From Cheiracanthium punctorium (Eukaryota > Arthropoda > Arachnida > Araneae > Cheiracanthiidae), in contig JAWZYV010013271.1 of assembly GCA_038373885.1 (NCBI GenBank), positions 434,001-498,000 on the forward strand: DNA of 64,000 bases. Reading direction: 5' to 3'. Each line of letters begins with the position of its first letter. The first letter of the stretch is position 1. This document shows, piece after piece, positions 34,732-44,574 of the stretch. The notes below the pieces were generated by a model. That model was not told where the DNA came from and did not search any database. It saw only the letters and a list, made by a program, of their open reading frames with translations. The translations under genes were made by a program, and so were the position numbers.

Positions 34732-35402
34732 TGTAAAGAAGGTTATTAGTAGGGCTGTTTTAAATTATTAAGACTTGCGTTGTGACACATGAAAATCCAG
34801 GTTCGTACACTTAGTTGCAATGTAATAAAAGGACGTTAAATACTTAAAACTATTTTATTAAAAAGATACTATTCAGACATCTTCACTTATTACAACGGTT
34901 GGTGGTGGCTCAGCGAAATAAAAAATACGTCCTATATAGACAGTGAAATTAAGGTGGAATGACTTAAAAATTACGCCAGCACAGAATTACACATTGGCGA
35001 GAACAAACACTTGGCTGAAATCAATAACGCCAATTCCAGAGCAACCCTAACAGTTAATCTAATAAAATTAAAATGACGTAATCGCGAGCAAATAATTTTG
35101 AAGACGAGGCAGGGCAACAAAAAATAACTTACGCCAACGCTATGCCAAAGGAGGGGAAACAAAAAGTTGTTGATTTTGCAAACGGACGCAATTATAATCT
35201 ATTTTTAGCACACCGGTCCGAAGAGACGAATAAACAAAAAGAATAGTGCATACGGGGAAAAGCAAATATACAGATTTAAAAACCGAAATGGCGGAAAAAT
35301 GAAAAACAGAAGTGATTTAGAATTCTTGATTTTTGGATAGATTACATTAAAGAAAGCCAAAGTAAATGATTATTAAATTAGATATGTGATCTCCATCCCA
35401 GG
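34732..35402 (+). mobile_element. LTR-like repeat, longest copy
   Basis: It starts TGTAAAGAAGG and ends near ATCTCCATCCCA, colinear with 17530-18121 but retaining the ~70-bp segment (CACCGGTCCGAAGAGACG region) lost from that copy. It has an AATAAAA signal near 34822. No retroelement coding region is adjacent, so this would be a solo LTR if the LTR reading is right. Confidence 0.5.
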
Positions 35403-35404
35403 GG

Positions 35405-35580
35405 GTGCCTCGGGCGAAGGACTTTTTAAGGGTATCTAAGGCGAATTCACGCTACATCTGGAGAGAACCGCCCAAAACTCCAGACAGTTAGAACTAAGGC
35501 TGCGCAAGAATGCAGAACCCTGGACGTGCGCTTCAACCATTTCCCAATGTTTTGTGATTCTAACCACTAATTTAATCAAT
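35405..35580 (-). mobile_element. tRNA-derived SINE, minus-strand degraded copy
   Basis: Matches the inverted body of the common SINE: GCCTCGGGCGAAGGACTTT, ATTCACGCTACATCTGGAGA, CCAAAACTCCAGAC, GTTAGAACTAAGG. The box B region is eroded. It sits directly against the end of the LTR-like repeat. Confidence 0.65.
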
Positions 35581-35721
35581 GAAAAATAGGTGTAGCGGTG
35601 TAAGTAATTTATTAGCATTGATTGTTGATTTGTTAGAATTGATTGAAGAATTTTGAGATGATGGAATAGTGATTGTTTACAGCTTACACTTTATTCGTAA
35701 TGAAATTGAATACCACAGCAA

Positions 35722-35899
35722 CAGTGGCGTAGCCGAGGGGGGAGGATAAGGGTGTCACAACCCCCCCCCCATGAGGAATTTTTTGCCATACAAAATGTAT
35801 ATTCTTCACTGCCTTATAACACACACGTATACATCTATGTGAGTTGCAGTAATCGTAACCCCCCCCCCCGCCAATGAAAACTTTCTGGCTACGCCATTG
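35722..35899. mobile_element. Internally deleted derivative of the 8418-11498 hAT element
   Basis: The ends CAGTGGCGTAGCC and GGCTACGCCATTG are inverted repeats. The flanks CACAGCAA (35714-35721) and CACAGCAT (35900-35907) match at 7 of 8 bases. The left part matches 8418-8480 up to GAGGAATTTTT, and the right part matches 11372-11498 from TTTTTGCCAT onward (TATATTCTTCACT, ACACACGTATACAT, TGAGTTGCAGTA). About 2.9 kb of the parent is missing at a TTTTT junction. Confidence 0.88.
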
Positions 35900-35907
35900 C
35901 ACAGCAT

Positions 35908-36644
35908 ATTTTATATGTATTCGTTGTAAGACAAGTAAAAAGACGGGTAAAATTGATACATATTTTTAAAGGCATATTCTTGTATATTGTCGGCAAATTT
36001 TGCCTTTGACCCCCCGAACATTTTTGCATAACCCATTTATGCCTAGCGTCCCTTTTTTGGACGGCATTTTCGCATTAGTCGAAAACGTATTTATTTTCCT
36101 AGCCTTTATTCATGAGTATTGAGCCTCAACTCACAAAATATTTTAACATGACCAGTAGGATGTTGATATTTCGATTTTTATGCATAGTGATTTTAAAAGA
36201 AATCATCCCTTGTTCAAGAAGTTGACATCAGAAATTTAACTATTATTTCTGTTATCAGTAAAAATCGAAGAAAGTCGCAAAAATATCCAGGCACAAATGG
36301 GTTAAAACCGGCCCTGTCAACACTGTACTATCTTGGGGCAGCATTGGACTAACTATAAAGTAGTCCAATGTTGCCCCTTCATAAGGGTAGGCAGTCCTTT
36401 ATAATAATAAAGCCAACACTTTAGGCCTTTGTAGTCACCTAGGTATAGACGGCAAACGCCAATCACTGAGGTTAGGGGGGGTAGTTAATGACTTCTCCAG
36501 CAATCCACTTCGTCTTGTGCTAGGTTCACTTTTATTAAATAATTTCTTACCTTCAGGTGACAACAATACTGAAAACTTCTAATATTCTATGATTATCCCG
36601 CGATTTCCACGGGCAACTCAAATGTAGCAAAATTTGCTCATCCC
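35908..36644. other. Intergenic, no gene seen
   Basis: Plain DNA with a short self-complementary TGGACTAACTATAAAGTAGTCCA hairpin near 36346-36370 (read in two parts) and a G-run at 36475-36481. No coding signal. Confidence 0.5.
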
Positions 36645-36836
36645 CAGGGCCTTATTATCGCATGGGCAAATCTGGACTTTGCCCAGGCCCCCGGCTCGAA
36701 AGGGTCGCAATTTCAAATATTGTTCTGAAATATATTTTTTATATCAAAATTTTATGAAAAATAAAACAAATTTCATAGATGGGGGCCCCCAAATTCATTA
36801 GTGCCCAGGGCCTCCGTTGGTCTTAATCAGGCTCTG
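36645..36836. mobile_element. hAT MITE, GGGCCTTATTA family copy 3
   Basis: Left end CAGGGCCTTATTATCGCATG, right end TTAATCAGGCTCTG. Identical CTCATCCC flanks it (36637-36644 and 36837-36844). It is the same family as 21646-21840 and 22174-22349. Its ends also match the longer transposase-bearing element at 47524-48279. Confidence 0.92.
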
Positions 36837-36961
36837 CTCATCCCGCGATTTTCGCGGGCAGGTGTTTTTCTTCCTTTATTGCGGAGACCATCTCGCGTTT
36901 TCACCGTTTAACTAGTGAAATAAATTAGATACAGTGTTAGAGGTTTAATTTAGATTTTGAC

Positions 36962-37394
36962 CAGTGGCGCACCCAGGATTTTAGTTTAGGAGGGGGGCTG
37001 AGCTGAAAATACCGCTGAACTCGGTTATAGTGAGATCGATAATGGTTACAACCCTCTTATAACGTCAAAATATTCTGTACCACTTGATTTGCCCATACAA
37101 CACAAGCCCACAAACAAAAACTCATTATAGAGTCATAAATAATTATGTGATCTTTTCAGTGATATTGTAACCGACATTAACAGTGCTTCATAAACTCTTT
37201 GTAAGTATTTATTTAAGAACTAACATCTTTTTAGGTAAAAAATACTTCAGAAATAGTTTGAAGACAATAAATAATAATAATAGTAATAATTAATTAGTGG
37301 CAATTTTCATTTTTTTAAAGTTTTTCACTTCTAACTGTTCACCTTTAGGGGGGGCTTGAGCCCCCATAGCCCCCCCCCCGTGGGTGCGCCTATG
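36962..37394. mobile_element. hAT MITE, GGCGCACCC family
   Basis: The left end CAGTGGCGCACCC and right end GGGTGCGCCTATG are inverted repeats. Identical ATTTTGAC flanks the element (36954-36961 and 37395-37402). A G-run near the left end and C-runs near the right recur as in the other families. Non-coding, with an ATA-rich centre. Confidence 0.92.
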
Positions 37395-38450
37395 ATTTTG
37401 ACCAACAGATTTCGTTAGTCATCCACTAAATTGCGGCATTTGAAGGTAGTACTCGGTATGATCACAAACTTATCACTCTGACTTTTTTATTTTATAGAGG
37501 TCATAAACACGATACTGTGAAAACTGTTTCGTGTTTCGATCTCCGATGGAATCGAGAGATGACTCACTATTTTTTGTGGAAAGAGAAATTTTTTTTAGTT
37601 TGCGATATTTCTTTTTTTGTCTCTCTCTAACGTGTAAGGGGGGAGGAGTGAAAGAAGAAGAGAGAGGAACCAATGTGGAGAAGCATTGAGGCCGAATGTG
37701 AGCTTTTGCTCCGATCATACTGCATTCTAATTATGGGAAATGTAAATACTGTGTAAAATTGTGTAAATAAAGCAGCCGTACATAGTTGTACTTTAGGGCA
37801 CATTTTTGCTACCACCTTCACAAATTCCTACTACTATGATACATTAAACACTGTTTATTTAAAGAATTATTTGATGAGAATGAGAAATTCTGCTTGCAAG
37901 TGCCACGGAAATTGCATTTCCTTTTGGCCATACTCAGAAGTCACAAACAATGCTCTAACTTCGCTTGTTTGCCGCCTTTTCTAATCAGAAATGGCTTGTA
38001 GAAATCGTTGAGCGATTGACAGAGTGTATATTCCGGATGATTTATGAGATTCTGAAAGAGACTTTAGTTTTGATAGTGAGAGTGATTTAGATTTTTTTGA
38101 CTGCTCCTCAGGCGGCGATGAATCTGACCATGATTCAATAAACCTGCAAAGCGTTAGGCGGTGGTGCATTTTCTTACATAATGTAATAAAAGGAAATTAA
38201 CTGTAATTCAATTGAAATTTATTTTTAAAAAAATTATGTAATAACATCTGAAATTGGTTTTTCTGAAGCTTAGTTTCTCATGGTAAAAATCTATATAAAA
38301 AATCTTTTCTAGAAAGAAAAAATGCACATTTCAATTTTCCAATATATATAGATTTGAAATATGCGATTTTGGTCCACAAATTGAGCAGTCAGAGAGTTAA
38401 CATTGCCTCATGAAACAAAATCACAGAGTCAAGACTTAGGGAGGTTCTAC

Positions 38451-38482
38451 TCCTTAAAAGGTTGTATCCAACCTTTTAAGGA
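38451..38482. repeat. Perfect 14-bp hairpin
   Basis: TCCTTAAAAGGTTG and CAACCTTTTAAGGA are perfect inverted repeats separated by four bases. There is no T-run or gene context that would make it a terminator. It may be the core of an old MITE. Confidence 0.8.
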
Positions 38483-39146
38483 GACCTTTTCAAAGAGATA
38501 GCGCCACAAGTCCCTCTCTAACGGTGAAAACCTGCAAAACTGGTTTTCTGTTGGCACAATGCCTAGTTTATCCTTTTAGTTTTAAATTCCAAAGTTTTCA
38601 CTTTTGAAAGTTGCCTCAGCAACAACAGGGGAAATAAATGTCGTTGCAGAAAACTTTCCTTAACTCCTGGGTTCGTCTTTCTAAAGTCCAATGTAATGTA
38701 GAAAGTTATAGTAAAAATCCATGCGTCCCGGCTCATAAGCACTTTCGGATTCTTCGCCGACCTTTGAATTTTGTTAATGGAATACTCAAGAGCAATACGT
38801 GAGGGGCATTTAACAAGATTTATAGAACTTAGATTTAGTTGTTCTGATCGAAAAGCTCTTTTCTGCTTTCAATAGTCCGTTCACTGCAAAAAGCTATATA
38901 CGTACACTATATAACATCACGCTACGGCTACGTGGATAATAAAGGGGCGCCAACTGTGTGGGTGTTCCAAGGTTCAAGCACCCACAGAAAAAAAGAAATC
39001 ACGTAGGTACGATGCACCCGGAAAATTTCAAAGGAACAGTTTTAGCTTATTTTTTTTTTTTTTTTAATCTTGATATTTCAGACGAAAATTCTTTCGTTCC
39101 ATCTTTGGCTGTTTTTTTTTTTTTTTAAATCTGTTTTGTTTTTTTC

Positions 39147-39168
39147 GGGGGGGGGGGGGGGGGGGGGG
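39147..39168. repeat. G22 homopolymer
   Basis: Twenty-two consecutive G after a T-run, followed ~40 bp later by a C-run, so the two could pair or the G-run could form a quadruplex. Confidence 0.85.
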
Positions 39169-39259
39169 TTCTTGGAATCTAAGTTCTTACAGAATAAAAG
39201 TTTCACTAGTTTCACCCCCCCCCCCTTCCGCAGCAAAAGCGCCCGCAGTGATGTGCCAC

Positions 39260-39429
39260 CAGGGACGTAGCCAGGGGGGGGATATCGGGATATATCCCCC
39301 CCCCCCGAAATTTTTGGATTAGTGATGAAAGTCCGTTTATTTATACACTTATAAGTTCATATCCCCCCCCCCCGAAAAATTTTTCAGGCGCATATCAACC
39401 CCCCGAAAAATTTTCCTGGCTACGCGCTG
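39260..39429. mobile_element. hAT MITE, GGCGTAGCCAGG family, second copy
   Basis: It is near-identical to 34404-34570 (shared ATATCGGGATATATCCCCC, TTTTTGGATTAGTGATGAAA, GTTCATATCCCCCC, CCTGGCTACGCG). Identical TGTGCCAC flanks both ends (39252-39259 and 39430-39437). Different target sites prove two independent insertions. Confidence 0.92.
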
Positions 39430-39499
39430 TGTGCCACTTTTGCCACAGTGTGCTTTTGACTTCCAGTTGCCCGAAAATGTAACAGAAAAAAATCTGGAG

Positions 39500-40100
39500 T
39501 GACTTCACTCCACTTAACCGTAATAAATTTCATTCATCTCATTCGAATGCAATGGTCAGACCAAGTGCACACGTTGTAGTAAGTAGGTCATAATGCATAA
39601 AAATTCTCTTTTGCAGCCTTGTACAGGAACTGTAAACCGTGTGCGCGCACACTGAAATTTATGCAGTATGTAAGACAGTGACCTATAATGTGCGTACCTA
39701 ATTTCAGTTCAATTGAATGCACCATTTAGACACTTGCTCACTATAGAATGATTTCATTCCATAGACAGTAATGTATAAGAATTATTTTTTTCAACTCCGT
39801 GAGCAATCTATCAGCTCTACACACACCAAAATCTGCACAGGTTGCGTGACGGTGACCTATAATGTACATATCCAATTTGTGCTCAATCGAATGCGCCGTT
39901 TAGGCTCTAGCTAGTGCACTTTCAAGAATTGTTCCGTCCGTAGGCCATAATGTAAAATATATCTTTTTTGTAGCCCTTTAAAACAATTGTAAGTCCTATA
40001 CTCACCAAAATCAATGCCGATCGTGTAATGGTGGTCTATAATATATATACCAAATTTGAATTCAATCGAATGCACCGTTTAGGAGCTATCGTGTTCATTC
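39500..40100. repeat. Degenerate tandem repeat, period about 175 bp
   Basis: Four diverged units each end in a TCAATCGAATGCACCGTTTAG-like block, at 39540-39560, 39709-39730, 39883-39904 and 40062-40083 (spacing 170-179 bp). Each block is preceded in the clearer units by GTGACCTATAATGT.C.TA. It ends near an ACACACAC tract at 40128. The class is unassigned, possibly the 3' region of a Helitron- or LINE-like repeat. Confidence 0.65.
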
Positions 40101-41127
40101 ACATGCACGCGCACACGCACGTTCACACACACACACACACATCTCGTAAAATGGCATATAAATGAATTTTAAAAACCTCAAAACGTGTAGATACATCAGA
40201 ATCTCAAAATTGAATTTTTTCACGATTAAAATACATTCCTTACATGGTACATGTTCGGAAAGTAAAAACATAAGCGTATATGTCTCTTTCGCGATTTTTC
40301 CAGTGAGCTCTGCATTATAAAAATCAATTTTTGAAATGAAAATAGGTATATTTTCCAAGCAGTACCCATGTTATTTTTCCATTTAAGGGCCGTAAGGTCA
40401 AGATAAAATGCTCCACTATTATTTTTCTTGGACTAGAGGTTTATAATAGATTTATCGAACTGAATATTCACAAGTAAGAAAACCTATTACATTTGAAGCA
40501 TAAAAATGCCGTTTTATTTCACACTTGTCGCTTTATTTCACACATACATCAAATAACCATAGAAACGATAACACCGTTATTGCCGTTGCATAAATAAGCA
40601 AAGTTTCTTGTTTTTAGCACCTTTCTCTCTAAAGCTTACATCAAAAGAAATTTTAAATGAAAGTTTTAAAAGTGTTAAAAAGTTCTTTCGAATGTGGCAG
40701 AAAGACACTTTCGGTAAAAGTTTTTTCATGTTGCGCGTGATCCCCCGTCCTCCTTTTCTGAAGGGGAGGGGGCGAGATGGGGTGGGGTGGTGAATTATAT
40801 ATATATGCACTCGCTTATTTTCTGGAGGATAAAATCTTCACGTGCATCAATATGTGACTACTGCATTCATCGTGTTTGTTTGTAACTGATTTGAGTGCAA
40901 CTTCGATTATCTTCATAAATAAAAGGATAATGGGATGCATTTTCTGTTGTTCTACTTTTAAATTATGTGAACTGCACAGTTGCGCTTAGAACACCAATAA
41001 CAGACAAACAGACTTGGCTGAAATTTTGGTTCACACTGTTTATAATGCATAAATGCATTTACGTGAAATCAAATAAATACTTACAGGATTATACAAATGA
41101 ATGCATGTGAAAGCTATGCTTAAAAGT
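40101..41127. other. Intergenic, no gene seen
   Basis: AT-rich with a CA microsatellite at 40126-40141 and a short TATATATA run at 40796. No supported ORF. Confidence 0.5.
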
Positions 41128-41809
41128 ACCGGGTGATTGAAAAGTCAGTATTTTTTTAAACCTCGTAATTATTAAACTACTTAAAATGAAGCGATGCAGT
41201 TGCACAGAAACACGGGGGGGTTTTATTCATGGTAAAAATATTTATTTTATATTAGTTTTATTTTTAACCGAATGATGGTGTTGGAATGGAATTAATGGAA
41301 TTATAAAATTATATTATTTTGATGAATAAAAGTGTTTCAATATTACAGCTATTCAATGCGCTCTCCATCACTGAGATTTGCAGCCGTCAGACAATGGAAA
41401 ACACTAAAGAGATGAGACGGGCTCAGCCCAAGCCCGAAACGGTATCGGTATCTGAAATTCACGGTTGTGTTTGGGCACGTGAGAAATTTCTCCTTTATTG
41501 GACATACTCCTGGTAAACGTATTTTAAAATGCGATTCATGGGAGGGATAAACTAATAATTATTATTTGATAAACTTGAATATAAAAAATTAGAAAGTGCA
41601 TTACGAGTTTGTCTTTAATTTGCACAAACGGAAAAATTTATGAAGTCAATCACTGAAGTAATTGACTTTTATTTATCAGTTAGCTGAAATTTCGGTTTCG
41701 GGCGGGCTAGAATTAAAAGTCCTCGGGCTTTAAAAGCTAAGCCTGAACTCATCTCTAGAAGTCACCCTGTGCAGCGTTAAAAAGCATTTCAGAGGGTATA
41801 CCTGATACA

Positions 41810-42756
41810 TATATAGTTTTTTTTTAACTGAGCCAAAGACTTAGGCCGATCTCCATAAACACGTAACTTCAAATAGCCCCACAACCCACAAGGTGTAAGA
41901 TCTGGAGACTTTGGGGGCCATTCGCGATGAAACATCTACCATAGATTTAGAATACCTAGATTGCTCATCCAATGTTCCTAATCGTGCGCTTTTTCTTGAC
42001 AAAAACGCACCCCATTTCTGACACTTTCAAGGCTGCCGTAGATGTAAAATAGAACATTTATTGTATTAGTTTAGAAAAATAAATAAGTTCGAAGGAAAAT
42101 ATTTCGAGAATACTTTTAAAAATACAGATCGTTCTAAAATAAATGAAAATACCCTTATAATTTAAGTTATTGCCATTCTGCTCATGCGCATGCCTTGTAT
42201 GGCTACTGTGTGGAGACAGCAAGTTTTCTCTCGTTATGCTCAATCTAGATTTCTATATCTATGATATCTACTAAGGACATAGCTGTCCCCAAAATATTGA
42301 TCTCAGAAGTGTCGTGACAGGAATAGCTATATGCGGAGACGCTCCATTATGCATAAATGTAATTGAATGGCGTGCTTGCCTCTCTTGCAAGTAAGGGGTG
42401 ACTTTATTTTCAGCAGAGCTAGATATCGTTCATCTGGGACAGAAACTGTTTGAAAATTGTCATCAATAATGGCAAACTTCCTAATCACTGATCCTATTTT
42501 TCCTCTTGATGACAAAGTCGCATGCAGTTCCTCAAATAAAAAGGGACCAATGATGAACGACGCGGTAAAACCGTTACGCACCACACATACACAGACACAC
42601 TGTCACCTTTACTTCATAAAGTGGTTTTTCAAACATACTGCTTAGAATTTCGACTGCCCATATATGGCAATTGTGTGTGATAACACTTCCATTCAGTCCA
42701 AAGTGTACCTTGTCTGCCCACAAAACATTTAAGAGCCAATTTGTGTCATTTTCCAT
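41810..42756 (-). pseudogene. Decayed mariner-like transposase
   Basis: Minus-strand fragments appear in the right order: VLWADKVHFGLNG with HNCHIWA (42574-42756), FIIGPFLFEEL (about 42520-42560), TFMHNGASPHIA (about 42310-42360) and PPKSPDLTPCGLWGYLK (about 41860-41930). These correspond to the W.DE..F.LNG, GPFFF, DGAPPH and SPDLNP.DF.LWGYLK blocks of Tc1/mariner-type DDE transposases. The block normally holding the second catalytic Asp reads HNGASPH, so that Asp is lost. Frames shift between blocks and stops interrupt them. A mariner-like terminus, CCGGGTGATTGAAAAGTCAG, lies at about 41130-41150. Confidence 0.75.
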
Positions 42757-42955
42757 TTGTACAAGACCGTTAATTAAAATTAACTCTATGAGGTACTATT
42801 TATCTTTGAGGAATGAATAGTAAATATGGAGTAATCATCCGCTTAATAAACAAAACAACGGAAAAAACACTCAAAATACTGGTGTTAAACAATAAAGTAA
42901 ATAAAAAACTTTGTAAAAAACACACATAAGATGTTATAGGTAAGAGGATACGCAC

Positions 42956-42988
42956 GTTTCAGCCAAAAATTGTTTTGACCTTCATCAG
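42956..42988 (-). ncRNA. Hammerhead-ribozyme-like core (minus strand, mirror arm)
   Basis: The reverse complement repeats the same core: CTGATGA, a stem-II hairpin differing by one base (GGTC for GGCC), and GAAAC. Because it lies in the opposite arm it is a second copy made by the inverted duplication, not an independent find. Confidence 0.45.
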
Positions 42989-43086
42989 TCCAAGCCCTTC
43001 GTCGCAAGGAACACAGGGAACTGTGTTCCTTCCCTGTGCCGTCCCCTTTCCGTCTTCCCTGTGTTGCTTGCGACGAAGGGCTTGGA

Positions 43087-43119
43087 CTGATGAAGGCCAA
43101 AACAATTTTTGGCTGAAAC
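43087..43119 (+). ncRNA. Hammerhead-ribozyme-like core (plus strand)
   Basis: CTGATGA (43087-43093) is followed by a stem-II-like hairpin, AGGCCAAAA / TTTTTGGCT with a small loop and one bulged G, then GAAAC (43115-43119). CUGANGA-stem II-GAAA is the conserved catalytic core of hammerhead ribozymes. Helices I and III, and the cleavage triplet, cannot be confirmed: the only complementary strand here is the opposite foldback arm. Activity is therefore unproven. Confidence 0.5.
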
Positions 43120-43191
43120 GTGCGTATCCTCTTACCTATAACATCTTATGTGTGTTTTTTACAAAGTTTTTTATTTACTTTAATCATCCGC

Positions 43192-43345
43192 TAGTTCTTC
43201 TATGGGGAGAAAATGAAGTAACTGTGCGCGTAGTCTTGGGGGGCGTGTCTCAATAAATCGTATGAGCTCCAAACGGCTCTTTAACTTCGAGCCACCACCA
43301 AGGCTACGGATAGGGTTACTTCTTCATTTTCTCCCCATAGAGGAA
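43192..43345. repeat. Inverted repeat with ~30-bp arms
   Basis: TTCTATGGGGAGAAAATGAA (within 43198-43217) and TTCATTTTCTCCCCATAGA (within 43323-43342) are inverted copies separated by about 105 bp. It abuts the target duplication of the foldback insertion, so the two together form a complex secondary-structure hotspot. Confidence 0.7.
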
Positions 43346-44130
43346 CAAGCGGGCGGAGGAAAAACCAGTTGCAGTTATGGATTCACTTCAACCCCCCCCC
43401 CTCTTATGCCTCCTTCAAATTATTGTCTCCTCCAAGCTACTTATCACGGACTAAGAGGGTACAGGACAATAATCCAAGCATTGTGAAAGAACTAAATGAA
43501 ATTTGCCTAAAAGGTGGCGCTGGAATTCGTACCCATTAATTTTTTGGCGCATGCGTCGTGTGCTAGTAGCTAAAACGTAAACAAATATCAACGGAAACAC
43601 CCCGTGGGAGATGCTTACGCCGTGTGTCGTCAGAGGGCGCCCATGCCGTTAATCATTAAACGGGGGTCGCATATTTTCCTTTCAGAGGCTGACGCAGTTT
43701 CGCCCGTCTGTCGCTTCCCGATGATCGTCCTAAAGCCTCTTAGTCCGTGCTACTTATACAGTGTTTGTGTTGCATCTTTTTATTTCTGTTGGGTTTTTCA
43801 GTATAGGGTGTATTCACCTACGTCACACTTTAGTATCTGGCAACACTAGTTTCGAAATGCAGACGACAGCTTTGCACAAACAAACCTCTGAAGTTGTGCT
43901 GTGAGCTGATATATTATTAATTTAAAAGCAATTAAAATTTTGTAAAAACGAATTCAAATTATTATATTAATTTGGAAGATAGTACTAAAAAGTATTATAC
44001 TAATAAAATTGGCCAAATTGCATAGATTGATCCGTATATTGATGATTCGTACAAGGAAAATATATGTATTTGGTTCCATAGTTCGATATTACTTACATAG
44101 ACAAGAGCAACTATTTGGTTTTAGCTACAT
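43346..44130. other. Upstream of integrase remnant, possible retroelement debris
   Basis: Comparatively GC-rich sequence around 43540-43750 (GGCGCATGCGTCGTGTGC, GAGGGCGCCCATGCCG) precedes the integrase-tail pseudogene. It may be retroelement LTR or leader DNA, but I cannot define ends. Confidence 0.35.
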
Positions 44131-44497
44131 CTCTGTGACACGTGAAAAAAAGCTTGCTTACAAGTGTTATCGTGCCACTCCACTTGCTTGTGAAAATTCT
44201 CCTGCAGAACTCTGCTTAAAGCATTCCATTCGAATACATTTGGACGCAATATTTCCAAATTGTTCTCAGAAATCGTGTGTCATTCCTCACCCGGCATGCT
44301 CTTTATTAGAGAAGGAGAGAGTGCAAGCTCATGTTTACCATAATAATAAAGAAATAAGGCAATTCGGTGTAGTGACTCGTCGATTAGGTTCACACCATTA
44401 CCCTGTGAAATTAGACTCTGGGCGTACCTTTAAACGACACATAAATCAGCTGGGCTCGATCCATATTCCTCAAATGACTTCTATGACGACCTTCTAA
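44131..44497 (+). pseudogene. Integrase C-terminal fragment of an LTR retrotransposon pol
   Basis: The open frame (start 44009, family-like from about 44131) contains YRATPLACENSPAELCL and IRIHLDAIFPN. These match the Y..TPH..TG.SPAELL...R.RLD...P block of Ty3/Gypsy integrases. Later, VQAHVYHN..., GVVTRRLGSHHYPVKL and KRHINQL match the GPY/F module. RNase H, reverse transcriptase and the integrase DDE core are absent upstream, so this is a 5'-truncated fragment. It ends in a TAA at 44495-44497. Confidence 0.72.
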
Positions 44498-44574
44498 CCT
44501 AAACTGTATGAATTCATAATAAATATACTATTATATGTTGAATTCAAGTGATCAAAAAGGATAAAATAATTTGC

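Larger units (their letters stand above)
37403..39259. other. Intergenic, no gene seen
   Basis: Holds a perfect 14-bp-arm hairpin at 38451-38482, T-runs near 39051 and 39111, and a G22 run at 39147-39168. Minus-strand frames near 37981-38169 (Ser-rich) are not supported as genes. A motif MHHRLTLCRFIESWSDSS-like start is not recognised. Confidence 0.45.
42844..43180. mobile_element. Foldback insertion, probable Penelope-like (PLE) terminal-repeat footprint
   Basis: Two nearly perfect inverted arms (about 42893-43014 and 43060-43180) face each other around a centre containing GGAACACAGGGAACTGTGTTCC. A one-sided ~50-bp extension precedes the left arm. The insertion is flanked by a perfect 12-bp duplication TAATCATCCGCT (42832-42843 and 43181-43192). 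Long inverted terminal repeats, a short asymmetric extension and a 10-15 bp target duplication match known Penelope-like element insertions. Each arm also has a hammerhead-ribozyme-like core, a known feature of PLE terminal repeats. No reverse transcriptase remains. Two opposite open frames in the arms are mirror images and not genes. Confidence 0.6.

Noticed and set aside
38451..38482. Transcription terminator-like hairpin
   Set aside because: The window is eukaryotic and no T-run or upstream gene is associated, so it is listed only as a hairpin.
39500..40100. CRISPR-like spaced repeats
   Set aside because: Spacing of ~175 bp, diverged blocks and animal genomic context exclude a CRISPR array.
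42885..43256. Two similar 71- and 93-codon frames on opposite strands
   Set aside because: They are mirror images created by the inverted arms of the foldback insertion, not two genes.
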